From NCBI RefSeq assembly GCF_014654895.1, contig NZ_BNBE01000004.1, positions 1,054,001 to 1,118,000 on the forward strand: a stretch of 64,000 bases of DNA. The letters are read 5' to 3'. Under the pieces are notes generated by a model. The model was given only the letters and a program-made list of their open reading frames with translations, made no database searches and was not told where the DNA came from. The position numbers and the translations under genes are program-made. Positions 17,704 through 25,615 of this stretch are shown here, piece after piece (the stretch's first letter is position 1; the number at the start of each line of letters is the position of its first letter). This DNA is from Streptomyces filamentosus. GTDB taxonomy: Bacteria; Actinomycetota; Actinomycetes; Streptomycetales; Streptomycetaceae.

Positions 17704-19203
17704 GTGACCACCACTCCCCCGTCCTCCGCCTTCGCGTCCGCGTTCGCCGCGGTCGATCTCGGCGCTACCAGCGGACGGGTGATCGTCGGCCGCGTGGGCC
17801 CGGACAACCTCGACCTCACCGAGGTCCACCGCTTCCCCAACACACCCGTGCGGCTGCCGGACGGCCTGCGCTGGGACGTCCTTTCCCTCTTCCAGGGCAC
17901 CCTCGACGGACTGCGTGAAGCCGCCCGCTCCGGCGGCGTCGCCTCCGTCGGCGTCGACACCTGGGCAGTGGACTACGGCCTCCTCGACGCGGACGGGGCC
18001 CTGCTCGGCCATCCGTTCCACTACCGCGACGGCCGGACCGACGGCGCCGCCGCCCGTGTCTGGGCCGAAGTCGGCGCCAAGGAGCTGTACGGCGTCACCG
18101 GCCTGCAGCATCTGCCGTTCAACACGGTCTTCCAGATCGCCGCGGGCGCGGACACCGCCCAGCACGATGCCGCCCGCACCCTGCTCCTCGTCCCGGACCT
18201 GCTGATCCACTGGCTGACCGGCTCGATCGGAGCCGAGGAGACCAACGCCTCCACCACCGGCCTCTTCGACGCCCGCACCGGTACCTGGTCCAAGGACCTT
18301 CTGAGCCGGCTCTCTCTCGACCCTGGTCTTTTCCCGCCGCTTCGCGCCCCCGGCGACCCGGCCGGCACTCTGCTCCCGCACGTCGCCGCGTACACCGGTC
18401 TCGACCCGCGCACCCCGGTGACGACGGTCGCCTCACACGACACCGCCTCCGCCGTCGTCGCTGTACCCGCGACCGAGCCGGGCTTCGCCTACATCTCCTG
18501 CGGAACCTGGTCGCTGGCTGGGCTCGAACTGGACGCGCCGGTGCTGAGTGAGGAATCCCGGGCGGCGAACTTCACCAACGAGCGCGGCATCGACGGCACG
18601 ATCCGCTACCTGCGCAACATCATGGGCATGTGGCTCCTGGAGGAGTGCCGGCGCACCTGGGAGAAGGAGAACCTCCCCACGCACATACCCACGCTCCTCG
18701 CCGACGCGGCCCGCGCCGAGCCCTTCGCCTCGATCGTCGACCCGGACGCACCGGAGTTCCTCGCTCCCGGCGACATGCCGGCCCGCATCCGGGACTACTG
18801 CGCCCGTACCGGGCAGCGTGTTCCCGGCAGCCAGGGCGCGGTGGTGCGCTGCATCCTGGAAAGCCTGGCGCTCGCCCACCGCCGAGCCCTGCGGCAGGCC
18901 GCCGAGCTCGCCGGCCGCGACATCACCCGCGTCCACCTCGTCGGCGGCGGTTCACGCAACGACCTGCTCTGCCAGCTCACCGCAGACGCCACCGGCCTGC
19001 CCGTCGTCGCCGGCCCCACCGAGGCCACCGCACTGGGCAACATCCTGGTCCAGGCCCGCGCCGCCGGCCTGGTCGGAGACCTCGCCGACATGCGCCGCCT
19101 GATCGCCTCCACCCAGCACCTGCGGCACTACACCCCGCGGGGTGACAGCTCCACCTGGCACGCGGCCGCCGCCCGGCTCGACTCTGCCCCGAGGAACCCC
19201 TGA
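17704..19203 (+). CDS. rhaB: Rhamnulokinase
   Basis: 499 residues, GTG at 17704 with a GAGG site upstream. FGGY carbohydrate kinase: N-terminal AAVDLGATSGRVIVG phosphate loop, central SCGTWSLAGLE, and C-terminal HLVGGGSRNDLLCQLTAD followed by GPTEATALGN. It phosphorylates L-rhamnulose at C1 with ATP, producing the substrate of the preceding aldolase. Its stop overlaps the lutA start by one base, tying sugar and lactate oxidation into one transcript. Confidence 0.94.
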   Translation: MTTTPPSSAFASAFAAVDLGATSGRVIVGRVGPDNLDLTEVHRFPNTPVRLPDGLRWDVLSLFQGTLDGLREAARSGGVASVGVDTWAVDYGLLDADGALLGHPFHYRDGRTDGAAARVWAEVGAKELYGVTGLQHLPFNTVFQIAAGADTAQHDAARTLLLVPDLLIHWLTGSIGAEETNASTTGLFDARTGTWSKDLLSRLSLDPGLFPPLRAPGDPAGTLLPHVAAYTGLDPRTPVTTVASHDTASAVVAVPATEPGFAYISCGTWSLAGLELDAPVLSEESRAANFTNERGIDGTIRYLRNIMGMWLLEECRRTWEKENLPTHIPTLLADAARAEPFASIVDPDAPEFLAPGDMPARIRDYCARTGQRVPGSQGAVVRCILESLALAHRRALRQAAELAGRDITRVHLVGGGSRNDLLCQLTADATGLPVVAGPTEATALGNILVQARAAGLVGDLADMRRLIASTQHLRHYTPRGDSSTWHAAAARLDSAPRNP

Positions 19204-19958
19204 TGCGTGTCGCTCTCTTCGCCACCTGCGTCAACGACGCGCTCTACCCCTCGACGGCCGTCGCGACCGTCCGGCTCCTCGAACGCCTCGGCGTGGACAT
19301 CGACTTCCCCGCCGGGCAGACCTGCTGCGGTCAGCCGCAGTACAACACCGGCTACCGGCGGGAGACCGAACCGCTGGTCCGCCGCATGGCCCGGACCTTC
19401 GAGGGCTACGACTACGTCGTCACCCCGTCCGGCTCCTGCGTCGCCATGATCCGCGACAACTACCCGCGGATCGGCGGCAAGGCCCGGGCCGAAGGACGCG
19501 GAGACACCCTCGCGCAGGCCTCGGACTCCCTGGTTCCCCGGACCTACGAACTGACGGAGTTCCTCGTCGACGTGCTTGACGTGACAGACGTCGGGGCGTA
19601 TTTCCCGCACAAGGTCACGTACCACCCGTCCTGCCACGGCCTGCGGATGCTCGGCCTGGGCGAGCGCCCCCGTCGGCTGCTGGAGGCGGTGAAGGGCCTG
19701 GAACTGGTCGAGCTGCCGGGGGCCGAAGAGTGCTGCGGCTTCGGCGGCACCTTCGCCGTGAAAAACCCCGACGTATCGACCGCCATGGGCGCCGACAAGA
19801 TTCACAACTCCCTGTCCACCGGCGCCGAGGTCCTGTGCGGCGCCGACAACTCCTGCCTGATGCACCTCGGCGGCATGCTGCGCCGCCAGGACGCCCCGCA
19901 GCGAGCCCTGCACCTCGCGGAGATCCTCGCGAGCACGGAAGAGGAGCCCTTCGCATGA
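19203..19958 (+). CDS. lutA: L-lactate utilisation protein A, (Fe-S)-binding
   Basis: 251 residues, ATG overlapping the rhaB stop. Two CCG domains: TCCGQPQYNTG near residue 40 and a C-terminal CCGFGGTF near residue 180, with CHGLR between them. These are the LutA/LldE cysteine-rich domains that bind iron-sulfur clusters in the non-flavin L-lactate dehydrogenase complex. Placed after the lactaldehyde-forming enzyme, it would help oxidise rhamnose-derived L-lactate to pyruvate. The start of lutB overlaps its stop. Confidence 0.93.
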   Translation: MRVALFATCVNDALYPSTAVATVRLLERLGVDIDFPAGQTCCGQPQYNTGYRRETEPLVRRMARTFEGYDYVVTPSGSCVAMIRDNYPRIGGKARAEGRGDTLAQASDSLVPRTYELTEFLVDVLDVTDVGAYFPHKVTYHPSCHGLRMLGLGERPRRLLEAVKGLELVELPGAEECCGFGGTFAVKNPDVSTAMGADKIHNSLSTGAEVLCGADNSCLMHLGGMLRRQDAPQRALHLAEILASTEEEPFA

Positions 19959-21379
19959 GCGGGACCTTCATCGGCATGCCGGCCTTCCCGAAGGCCGCAC
20001 ACGAGGCCGTACGCGATGCCACCCTGCGCGCGAACCTGCGCCACGCCACCCACACCATCCGCGACAAGCGGGCGGTCGCCGTGGCGGAGCTGGCCGACTG
20101 GGCAGAGCTCCGCGAAGCGGGCAAGCAGATCAAGACCGAGACCCTGCGCAACCTGGACACCTACCTCGTGCAGCTGGAGGAGGCGGTGACGGCGGCGGGC
20201 GGCACCGTGCACTGGGCGGCGGACGCCGCGGAGGCGAACCGGATCGTCACGGAGCTGGTGAAGGCGACCGGCGAGAGCGAGGTCGTCAAGGTCAAGTCGA
20301 TGGCCACGCAGGAGATCGGGCTCAACGAGGCCCTGGAGGCCGAGGGGATCCGCGCCTACGAGACCGACCTGGCCGAGCTGATCGTGCAGCTCGGCGAGGA
20401 CCGGCCCTCGCACATCCTGGTCCCGGCGATCCACCGCAACCGGGGCGAGATCCGTGACATCTTCCGCGACACGATGGGGCGTTGGGGGCGTCCCGCGCCG
20501 GAGGGGCTCTCCGACTCCCCCGCCGAGCTGGCGGAGGCGGCCCGGCTGCACCTGCGGGAGAAGTTCCTGCGGGCCAAGGTCGGGATCTCCGGAGCGAACT
20601 TCATGGTCGCCGAGACCGGCACCCTCGTGGTGGTGGAGTCGGAGGGCAACGGCCGCATGTGCCTCACCCTCCCCGAGACGCTGATCTCGGTCGTCGGCAT
20701 CGAGAAGGTCGTCCCCACCTGGCGGGACCTGGAGGTCTTCCTCCAGACCCTCCCCCGCTCCTCCACCGCCGAACGCATGAACCCGTACACCAGCACGTGG
20801 ACGGGGACGACGGACGGCGACGGCCCGAGCGCCTTCCACCTGGTCCTCCTCGACAACGGCCGCACCGACGCCCTCGCCGACGAGGTCGGCCGCCAGGCGC
20901 TACGCTGCATCCGCTGCTCCGCCTGCCTCAACGTCTGCCCGGTGTACGAGCGGGCCGGCGGCCACGCCTACGGCTCCGTCTACCCCGGCCCGATCGGCGC
21001 GATCCTCACCCCGCAACTGCGCGGCACGACGAGCGAGGTCGACGCCTCGCTGCCGTACGCCTCCTCGCTGTGCGGGGCCTGCTACGACGTCTGCCCGGTC
21101 GCCATCGACATCCCCGAAGTCCTCGTCCACCTGCGGGAGAAGGTCGCCGAGGAAGGCGGGAAGGGGCACCGTCTGGAGAAGGCCGCGATCAAGGCATCCA
21201 CATGGGTCCTGGACCACCCCGGTGTGCTCAGCGCCGGGGAACGCATCGCGTCCGCCACCCGCAAGCTGCACCCGAGGAAGCTGCCCGGACCCGGCGCACG
21301 CCAGTGGACCGAGAGCCGCGACCTGCCCGACATGCCCGCCGAACCGTTCCGCGACTGGTGGAAGAAGAACCGCACGTGA
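19955..21379 (+). CDS. lutB: L-lactate utilisation protein B, iron-sulfur subunit
   Basis: 474 residues, ATG at 19955 in a 4-nt overlap with lutA. The N-terminal LUD domain is followed by two ferredoxin-like cysteine motifs, CIRCSACLNVCPVYE and CGACYDVCPVAID, near residues 314-385. These bind two [4Fe-4S] clusters in LutB/LldF proteins. It forms the electron-transfer core of the LutABC L-lactate oxidase complex. The next gene starts on its stop (GTGA). Confidence 0.94.
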   Translation: MSGTFIGMPAFPKAAHEAVRDATLRANLRHATHTIRDKRAVAVAELADWAELREAGKQIKTETLRNLDTYLVQLEEAVTAAGGTVHWAADAAEANRIVTELVKATGESEVVKVKSMATQEIGLNEALEAEGIRAYETDLAELIVQLGEDRPSHILVPAIHRNRGEIRDIFRDTMGRWGRPAPEGLSDSPAELAEAARLHLREKFLRAKVGISGANFMVAETGTLVVVESEGNGRMCLTLPETLISVVGIEKVVPTWRDLEVFLQTLPRSSTAERMNPYTSTWTGTTDGDGPSAFHLVLLDNGRTDALADEVGRQALRCIRCSACLNVCPVYERAGGHAYGSVYPGPIGAILTPQLRGTTSEVDASLPYASSLCGACYDVCPVAIDIPEVLVHLREKVAEEGGKGHRLEKAAIKASTWVLDHPGVLSAGERIASATRKLHPRKLPGPGARQWTESRDLPDMPAEPFRDWWKKNRT

Positions 21380-22014
21380 AGCAGAACTCCCGCGCACGCG
21401 TCCTAGGGCGCATCCGTCAGGCGCTCCTCGACGCCCCGCCCTCCCCGGAACCGGCACGCGACTACCTCACCGCCCACACCCCCGACGATAAGGCCGTGAT
21501 ACTGGACCTCCTTCACGAGAACCTCGCCGACTACCGCGCGAACGTGCACCGGACCACGGAGACCGACCTTCCCGCTCTAGTGGCAGAACTCCTCGACCGG
21601 CACGGCGCCCAGACCATCGCGGTGCCCCCCGGCCTGCCCGTCGCTTGGCTGTCCGAAACGACGGCCCAGCAGCACCACGACACGGATTCCCTCCTCACAC
21701 CGCACGAGCTGGACACCACGCACGCCGTAATCACCAGCTGCGCTCTCGCCATCGCCGAAACCGGCACGATCGTCCTGGACAGCGGCCCCGGCCAAGGCCG
21801 CCGCGCCCTCACCCTCGTCCCCGACCTGCACATCTGCGTCGTGCGCGCCAAGGACCAGGTCGTCGGCTCCGTCCCCCAAGCCCTGCCGCGCCTCGACCCG
21901 ACCCGCCCTCAGACCTGGATCTCCGGCCCCTCCGCAACGAGCGACATCGAACTCGACCGCGTCGAAGGCGTGCACGGACCAAGGCGACTTGATGTTGTGA
22001 TCGTCACGCGCTGA
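21376..22014 (+). CDS. lutC: L-lactate utilisation protein C (LUD domain)
   Basis: 212 residues, GTG at 21376 overlapping lutB. LUD domain protein with the conserved AIAETGTIVLDSGPGQGRR segment and a C-terminal VEGVHGPRRLDVVIV. It is the third subunit of the lactate oxidation complex and the last recognisable gene of the rhamnose operon. The protein ends directly before a stretch of broken genes that mark the edge of the accessory island. Confidence 0.92.
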   Translation: MKQNSRARVLGRIRQALLDAPPSPEPARDYLTAHTPDDKAVILDLLHENLADYRANVHRTTETDLPALVAELLDRHGAQTIAVPPGLPVAWLSETTAQQHHDTDSLLTPHELDTTHAVITSCALAIAETGTIVLDSGPGQGRRALTLVPDLHICVVRAKDQVVGSVPQALPRLDPTRPQTWISGPSATSDIELDRVEGVHGPRRLDVVIVTR

Positions 22015-22087
22015 CGAGGCGACGGAACCTTGGCGCGGGGCGTCCGCAGCCTGCTCCCAGCGGGCCGCCAGACTGAGGAGCGGATGG

Positions 22088-22405
22088 TCAGGCGTAGGGG
22101 TTGCGGACAAGGTAGCCGTCGACCCGGCTGATGCAGTCCGAACCGAGGGCGCAGGAGAGTACGAGGCCGAGGTTGTTGGCACGGACCTCGCTGATCCACT
22201 GGTCATGCTGGTACTCGTGGTTGATGAGCGCGAGAAGCAGGTGGTTGGCGACGATGGTGAGCTGGGCGAGAGCGCCGACCCGATCCTCAGCGATGCTCCC
22301 GGTACGGGTGTGGATGCGTTCGGTGATGGTGTCGCGGAAGGCGGTAAGCCGTTCGACGGTCAGCAGGACGCCGCTGAACTTCTCCGGGTTGGCCGGCCCA
22401 GACCA
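22088..22405 (-). pseudogene. C-terminal fragment of an unrecognised protein
   Basis: Read on the minus strand, 22088-22393 encodes about 100 residues with natural composition (for example RLTAFRDTITERIHTRTGSI, then NHLLLALINHEYQHDQWISE, ending VDGYLVRNPYA) and a proper stop. There is no start codon, and an in-frame stop lies at 22406-22408, so the 5' part is missing. The family is not recognised. It abuts the alcohol dehydrogenase fragment head to head, showing a rearrangement junction near 22395. Confidence 0.6.
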
Positions 22406-22645
22406 TCACCGTGCTCGCCGACACGCTCGCCCGTACCCCCGACGGCCTCGACCTCTTCGACGCCGCTCCGTTCGGCAGCGCGGGCGTGACCACCTATAAC
22501 GCTGTCCGCAAGGCCGGTGTCAGTCCCAGCGGACGCATTGCCGTCTTCGGGATCGGCGGTTTGGGCCACCTCCCCCTTCAGTTCTCGGCCAAACTCGGGT
22601 ACGAGACCACCGCCATCGCAAGCTTCGGCGACCGCCCCCGTGCTC
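22396..22645 (+). pseudogene. Internal fragment of a zinc-type alcohol dehydrogenase
   Basis: About 80 residues match the middle of medium-chain dehydrogenases: a Gly/Ala-rich AAPFGSAGVTTYNAVRKAG block followed by the NAD-binding GIGGLGHLPLQFSAKLG motif. The N-terminal zinc domain is absent and similarity stops near 22645, where unrelated sequence follows. With the opposing fragment to its left, it is a decayed remnant at the island edge. Confidence 0.72.
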
Positions 22646-22812
22646 AGGGGGTGAGTACGAGACGTCCGCCACTCCCCCAGCGCGGTCACGGGATCCACTG
22701 CGCGGGAAAACGGCCATGCCGCGCGCGAGTCAGGCCATGGATCCGGTGTTGGGATTGCCGGGCTTCGCTTAGGGGCAGTTCTTGTGCTTTGACGCGGAGT
22801 GGGGGCCGGTGA

Positions 22813-24327
22813 ATGGCGCGCAGGAAGTCGTTGGCAGCGCAGTTGTTGCAGGTGTACCAGGAGCGCCAGAAGGCGAAGGCCGCTGCGGCCAAGCGGGCGG
22901 AGGCAGAGCGGGCGCGTCAGGCCCGGGAGGCGGAGCGTATCGCGGCCGCGCGGGCCAGGGAGGATGCCCGCAGGGAGCGTGAGGCTGCGCAGGCGTGGTC
23001 GCACACTCAGAAGGAGAAACAGGCGCGGCAGAGTGCCGACGCACGCAGGGCTGAGCAGATCGTGCGGGACCTTGAGAAGCGGAATGCGGCGCGGGCAAAG
23101 GAGCTGGAACAGAAGCAACGTGCCGAGGCCCGCGAGAAGGCTGCGGCCGAGCGGCTCGCGAAGCAGGAGGCCGTCGAGGCCATGCGGCGAGAGGCCTCCG
23201 AGCGTACGGCCGAGGTGGAGGAGCGACTGAGAATTCTTTCCTCGGTTCTGCATTCACGTCCTGGAGGGCTGCACCAGCTGCGCCTGAAGGCGGAGCAGGT
23301 TTTCGGCGAGGGAGATCTCAAGGGATTCACGGTCGGTGTGGAGGAGGCGCTCGGCTCCGTCGGCTATCCGCAGGGGCTCGGCGGGACGCGGCGGGTGGCG
23401 TTCGCTCCGGAGTCGCGGGAGCTGGTGGTGGAGGTAGAGCTGCCGGGTCAGGCGGTGGTGCCTTCGGTTGCGCAGTACCGGTTCAAGGCTTCTACTCCCC
23501 CGGCGGTGGTTCCGCAGCCGCGCAAGGAGGCGGAGACGAAGGCTCTGTACCGGGACCTGGTGGCGCGGCTCGCATTGCGGGCCATCGATGAGGCTTTCGC
23601 TGTGACTCCGCCGGCGCTGGTGGACCAGATCGCGTTCAACGGCAAGGTGCGGGCCAAGGACCGGGCCACGGGGAAGACGATCGAACCGTGCCTGGTCAGT
23701 GTGCGTGTCAGCCGGGAAGGGTTCGCGGACCTGGTCCTAGACGAGCCCGAGCTCGATCCGGTCGCCAGTCTGCATCATCTCAACGCGATCATCTCCCAGC
23801 ACCCCTACGACCTGGAGCCGGTGCGGCCTGTCGTCTCATTCGACCTGTCCCGATACAAGATCGCCCCGGAGCGGGATGTCGTCGCCGGCCTGGACAGCAG
23901 GCCTGACCTGGTCGCGATGGACCCGACCGACTTCGAGCACCTGATACGGAGACTGTTCGAGAGAATCGGGCTGAAGTCGTGGGTGACCCAGGCATCGCGG
24001 GACGACGGCATCGACGCCGTCGCGGTCAACGAGGAACCGCTGATTGGCGGGCTATGCATCATCCAGGCCAAGCGCACCAAGAACGTCGTGTCCGCCGAGA
24101 CAGTACGGGCAGTCGCGGGACTCGTCGTCGACAAGGGCGCATCGAAGGGCATCGTGGTCACCACCGCATGGTTCGGCAAGGCCAGCTGGGACTTCGCACC
24201 ACGCAACCGGGTCGAACTCATCGACGGCCGTCACCTCAAGGCACTGCTCCTGGAACACCTCGGCATCGACGCCCTCATCGGACTGCCCAAGCTGCCGCCC
24301 AACTGGCAGGCACGAGACCTGAGCTGA
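22813..24327 (+). CDS. Mrr-type restriction endonuclease with long coiled-coil N-terminus
   Basis: 504 residues, ATG at 22813. Residues about 1-140 are almost wholly Ala/Glu/Arg/Lys and should form a long coiled coil. Residues about 365-490 are an Mrr-like PD-(D/E)XK nuclease: FEHLIRRLF with Glu375, DDGIDAV with Asp398/Asp401, and IIQAKR with Gln418-x-Lys420. Mrr-family enzymes usually cut modified or foreign DNA, so a type IV restriction or other antiviral role is likely. The middle region (about 140-350) is not recognised. It opens the lower-G+C island and has no methyltransferase beside it. Confidence 0.85.
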   Translation: MARRKSLAAQLLQVYQERQKAKAAAAKRAEAERARQAREAERIAAARAREDARREREAAQAWSHTQKEKQARQSADARRAEQIVRDLEKRNAARAKELEQKQRAEAREKAAAERLAKQEAVEAMRREASERTAEVEERLRILSSVLHSRPGGLHQLRLKAEQVFGEGDLKGFTVGVEEALGSVGYPQGLGGTRRVAFAPESRELVVEVELPGQAVVPSVAQYRFKASTPPAVVPQPRKEAETKALYRDLVARLALRAIDEAFAVTPPALVDQIAFNGKVRAKDRATGKTIEPCLVSVRVSREGFADLVLDEPELDPVASLHHLNAIISQHPYDLEPVRPVVSFDLSRYKIAPERDVVAGLDSRPDLVAMDPTDFEHLIRRLFERIGLKSWVTQASRDDGIDAVAVNEEPLIGGLCIIQAKRTKNVVSAETVRAVAGLVVDKGASKGIVVTTAWFGKASWDFAPRNRVELIDGRHLKALLLEHLGIDALIGLPKLPPNWQARDLS

Positions 24328-24456
24328 CGCCCTCAGGGACGGCTGGGGGCGACGGCACATCGATCACTTCACTGGACCTGGTAACGGCCCTTCACGGGTT
24401 GTTTTGAGGACGACTACACCGCGGGAATCTTCCCTGCGGGCGCAGGAGGGAGTTTC

Positions 24457-25251
24457 GTGGGCGAGGCACGGAAGTACACGTCGGGGACGCATGCGGCGTT
24501 GATGTCGCTGTGTCGCGGCTTTTGCTACTGGCCTGGATGCGAGGAGCCGGTCACCCGGTTCGTCGACGGGGAGCACATTCTCAATCTGGAGATCGCGCAC
24601 ATCCGGGCGGTCAGCTCGGGCGGCAAGCGGTTCGATCCGGAGCTGTCGCTGGACGAGAAGAACGCCTTCTCGAACCTGTTGCTGTTGTGCAAGGTCCACC
24701 ACGTCCGGGTCGACGGCCACGGCAGCGAGCAGTACACGGTGGAGCTGCTGGAGGCGTGGAAGGAGCAGCGGGAGAGTGAGGGGACGGCTCCGCTGCTGGA
24801 GCTGCAGGGTCTGACGGAGGAACGGCTGCGGGAGCTGGTGTCGGAGTCGTTCGCGTCGTTCCAGGACGAGACACGCGAGGCTCTGGAAAAGCTCGCGCGG
24901 ATCGCTCCCGAGGCTGCCGCGACACTTCAGGTCCTGGTGGAGGAGCTTCGCGATCCGCGGGTGCACGGGTTCGGAATCGATCCAGACACGGCGTCGTGGC
25001 TGCGGTCCGCTTCCGACGGCCTGGGGCATCTGCAGGACACCGCCCCCCTGCTGTGGAGAACCGCGAGTGCCCTGGGGCATCTACAGGACAGCGCCTCCAC
25101 CCTGTACGCGGCGGCCGACAGCCTGCGCGGGGCGGAGGACATCGCCAGGGCGGTGCAGGACGGCGCCAGTGAGCTCATGAAGGCAGAGGGTCTCATCGTG
25201 CAGCTGAAGCTGGCGGCCGACGAACTCCGAAGGGCCAGAGGCGGGTACTGA
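24457..25251 (+). CDS. HNH endonuclease with helical C-terminal domain
   Basis: 264 residues, GTG at 24457 fixed by AGGAGGG at 24444-24450. The N-terminal 85 residues are an HNH nuclease: zinc cysteines Cys23 and Cys28 in CYWPGC, Cys78 in LLLLCKVHH, and the catalytic set His48 (EIAHIR), Asn73 and His82. The C-terminal 150 residues are helical and hold an internal repeat (LGHLQDTAPLLW, then LGHLQDSASTLY) also visible in the DNA. No known effector partner is adjacent. It sits between an Mrr-type nuclease and a STAND NTPase operon, so defence is the likely role. Confidence 0.82.
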   Translation: MGEARKYTSGTHAALMSLCRGFCYWPGCEEPVTRFVDGEHILNLEIAHIRAVSSGGKRFDPELSLDEKNAFSNLLLLCKVHHVRVDGHGSEQYTVELLEAWKEQRESEGTAPLLELQGLTEERLRELVSESFASFQDETREALEKLARIAPEAAATLQVLVEELRDPRVHGFGIDPDTASWLRSASDGLGHLQDTAPLLWRTASALGHLQDSASTLYAAADSLRGAEDIARAVQDGASELMKAEGLIVQLKLAADELRRARGGY

Positions 25252-25273
25252 GCCGAGTCGTCGTACGCGGTGT

Positions 25274-25311
25274 GGCGGCCGGCTCGCAGCCCTTCGGGGT
25301 CGCCGGCCGCC
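25274..25311 (+). terminator. Hairpin after the HNH nuclease gene
   Basis: Perfect 10-bp arms (25274-25283 and 25302-25311) with an 18-nt loop, 22 bp after the stop. It lies between this gene and the convergent NTPase gene. Confidence 0.55.
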
Positions 25312-25615
25312 GTCTGCTCCCCATGGCATGCTCCGCGCCTCAGGTTGAGCAAAGCTCGCCATCCTGACACTCCCCGACGGGCACCGGTGCCTTGAGCGGA
25401 GTACTGATCGCCTGCGAGCAGGCGCATCGTGCTGTCGATACGCGCAGGCCGGGTGCTTCGCTCCGAGGCTCTGTGGTCCTTCTCTATTGGGCGGGACCGC
25501 ACCGCCTCGGAGGTATGAACGTCAGCAGAGGGGGTCATCTGCGACAGGGAGCGGGGCCCTCCTGTGTTCCTAAGATGTCAGTCGGGCGGGCTGTCTGACC
25601 GGATTGCATCGTCCA
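25312..25615. other. Non-coding stretch between convergent island genes
   Basis: About 300 bp without a convincing gene. A 68-codon plus-strand frame (25392-25598) has no ribosome site and no natural-looking sequence. No repeat or tRNA was seen. Confidence 0.5.

Noticed and set aside
15076..18381. 1,101-codon open frame on the minus strand across the rhamnose genes
   Set aside because: Shadow of the strong G/C third-position bias of rhaI, the fused aldolase and rhaB; the translation is low-complexity Gly/Ala/Arg/Asp without any family motif.
22205..22489. 94-codon plus-strand frame over the broken-gene junction
   Set aside because: The natural protein sequence here is on the minus strand (fragment 22088-22393), and to the right in the dehydrogenase frame.
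25392..25598. 68-codon frame after the HNH gene
   Set aside because: No ribosome site, no hydrophobic or domain pattern, and no conservation evidence.
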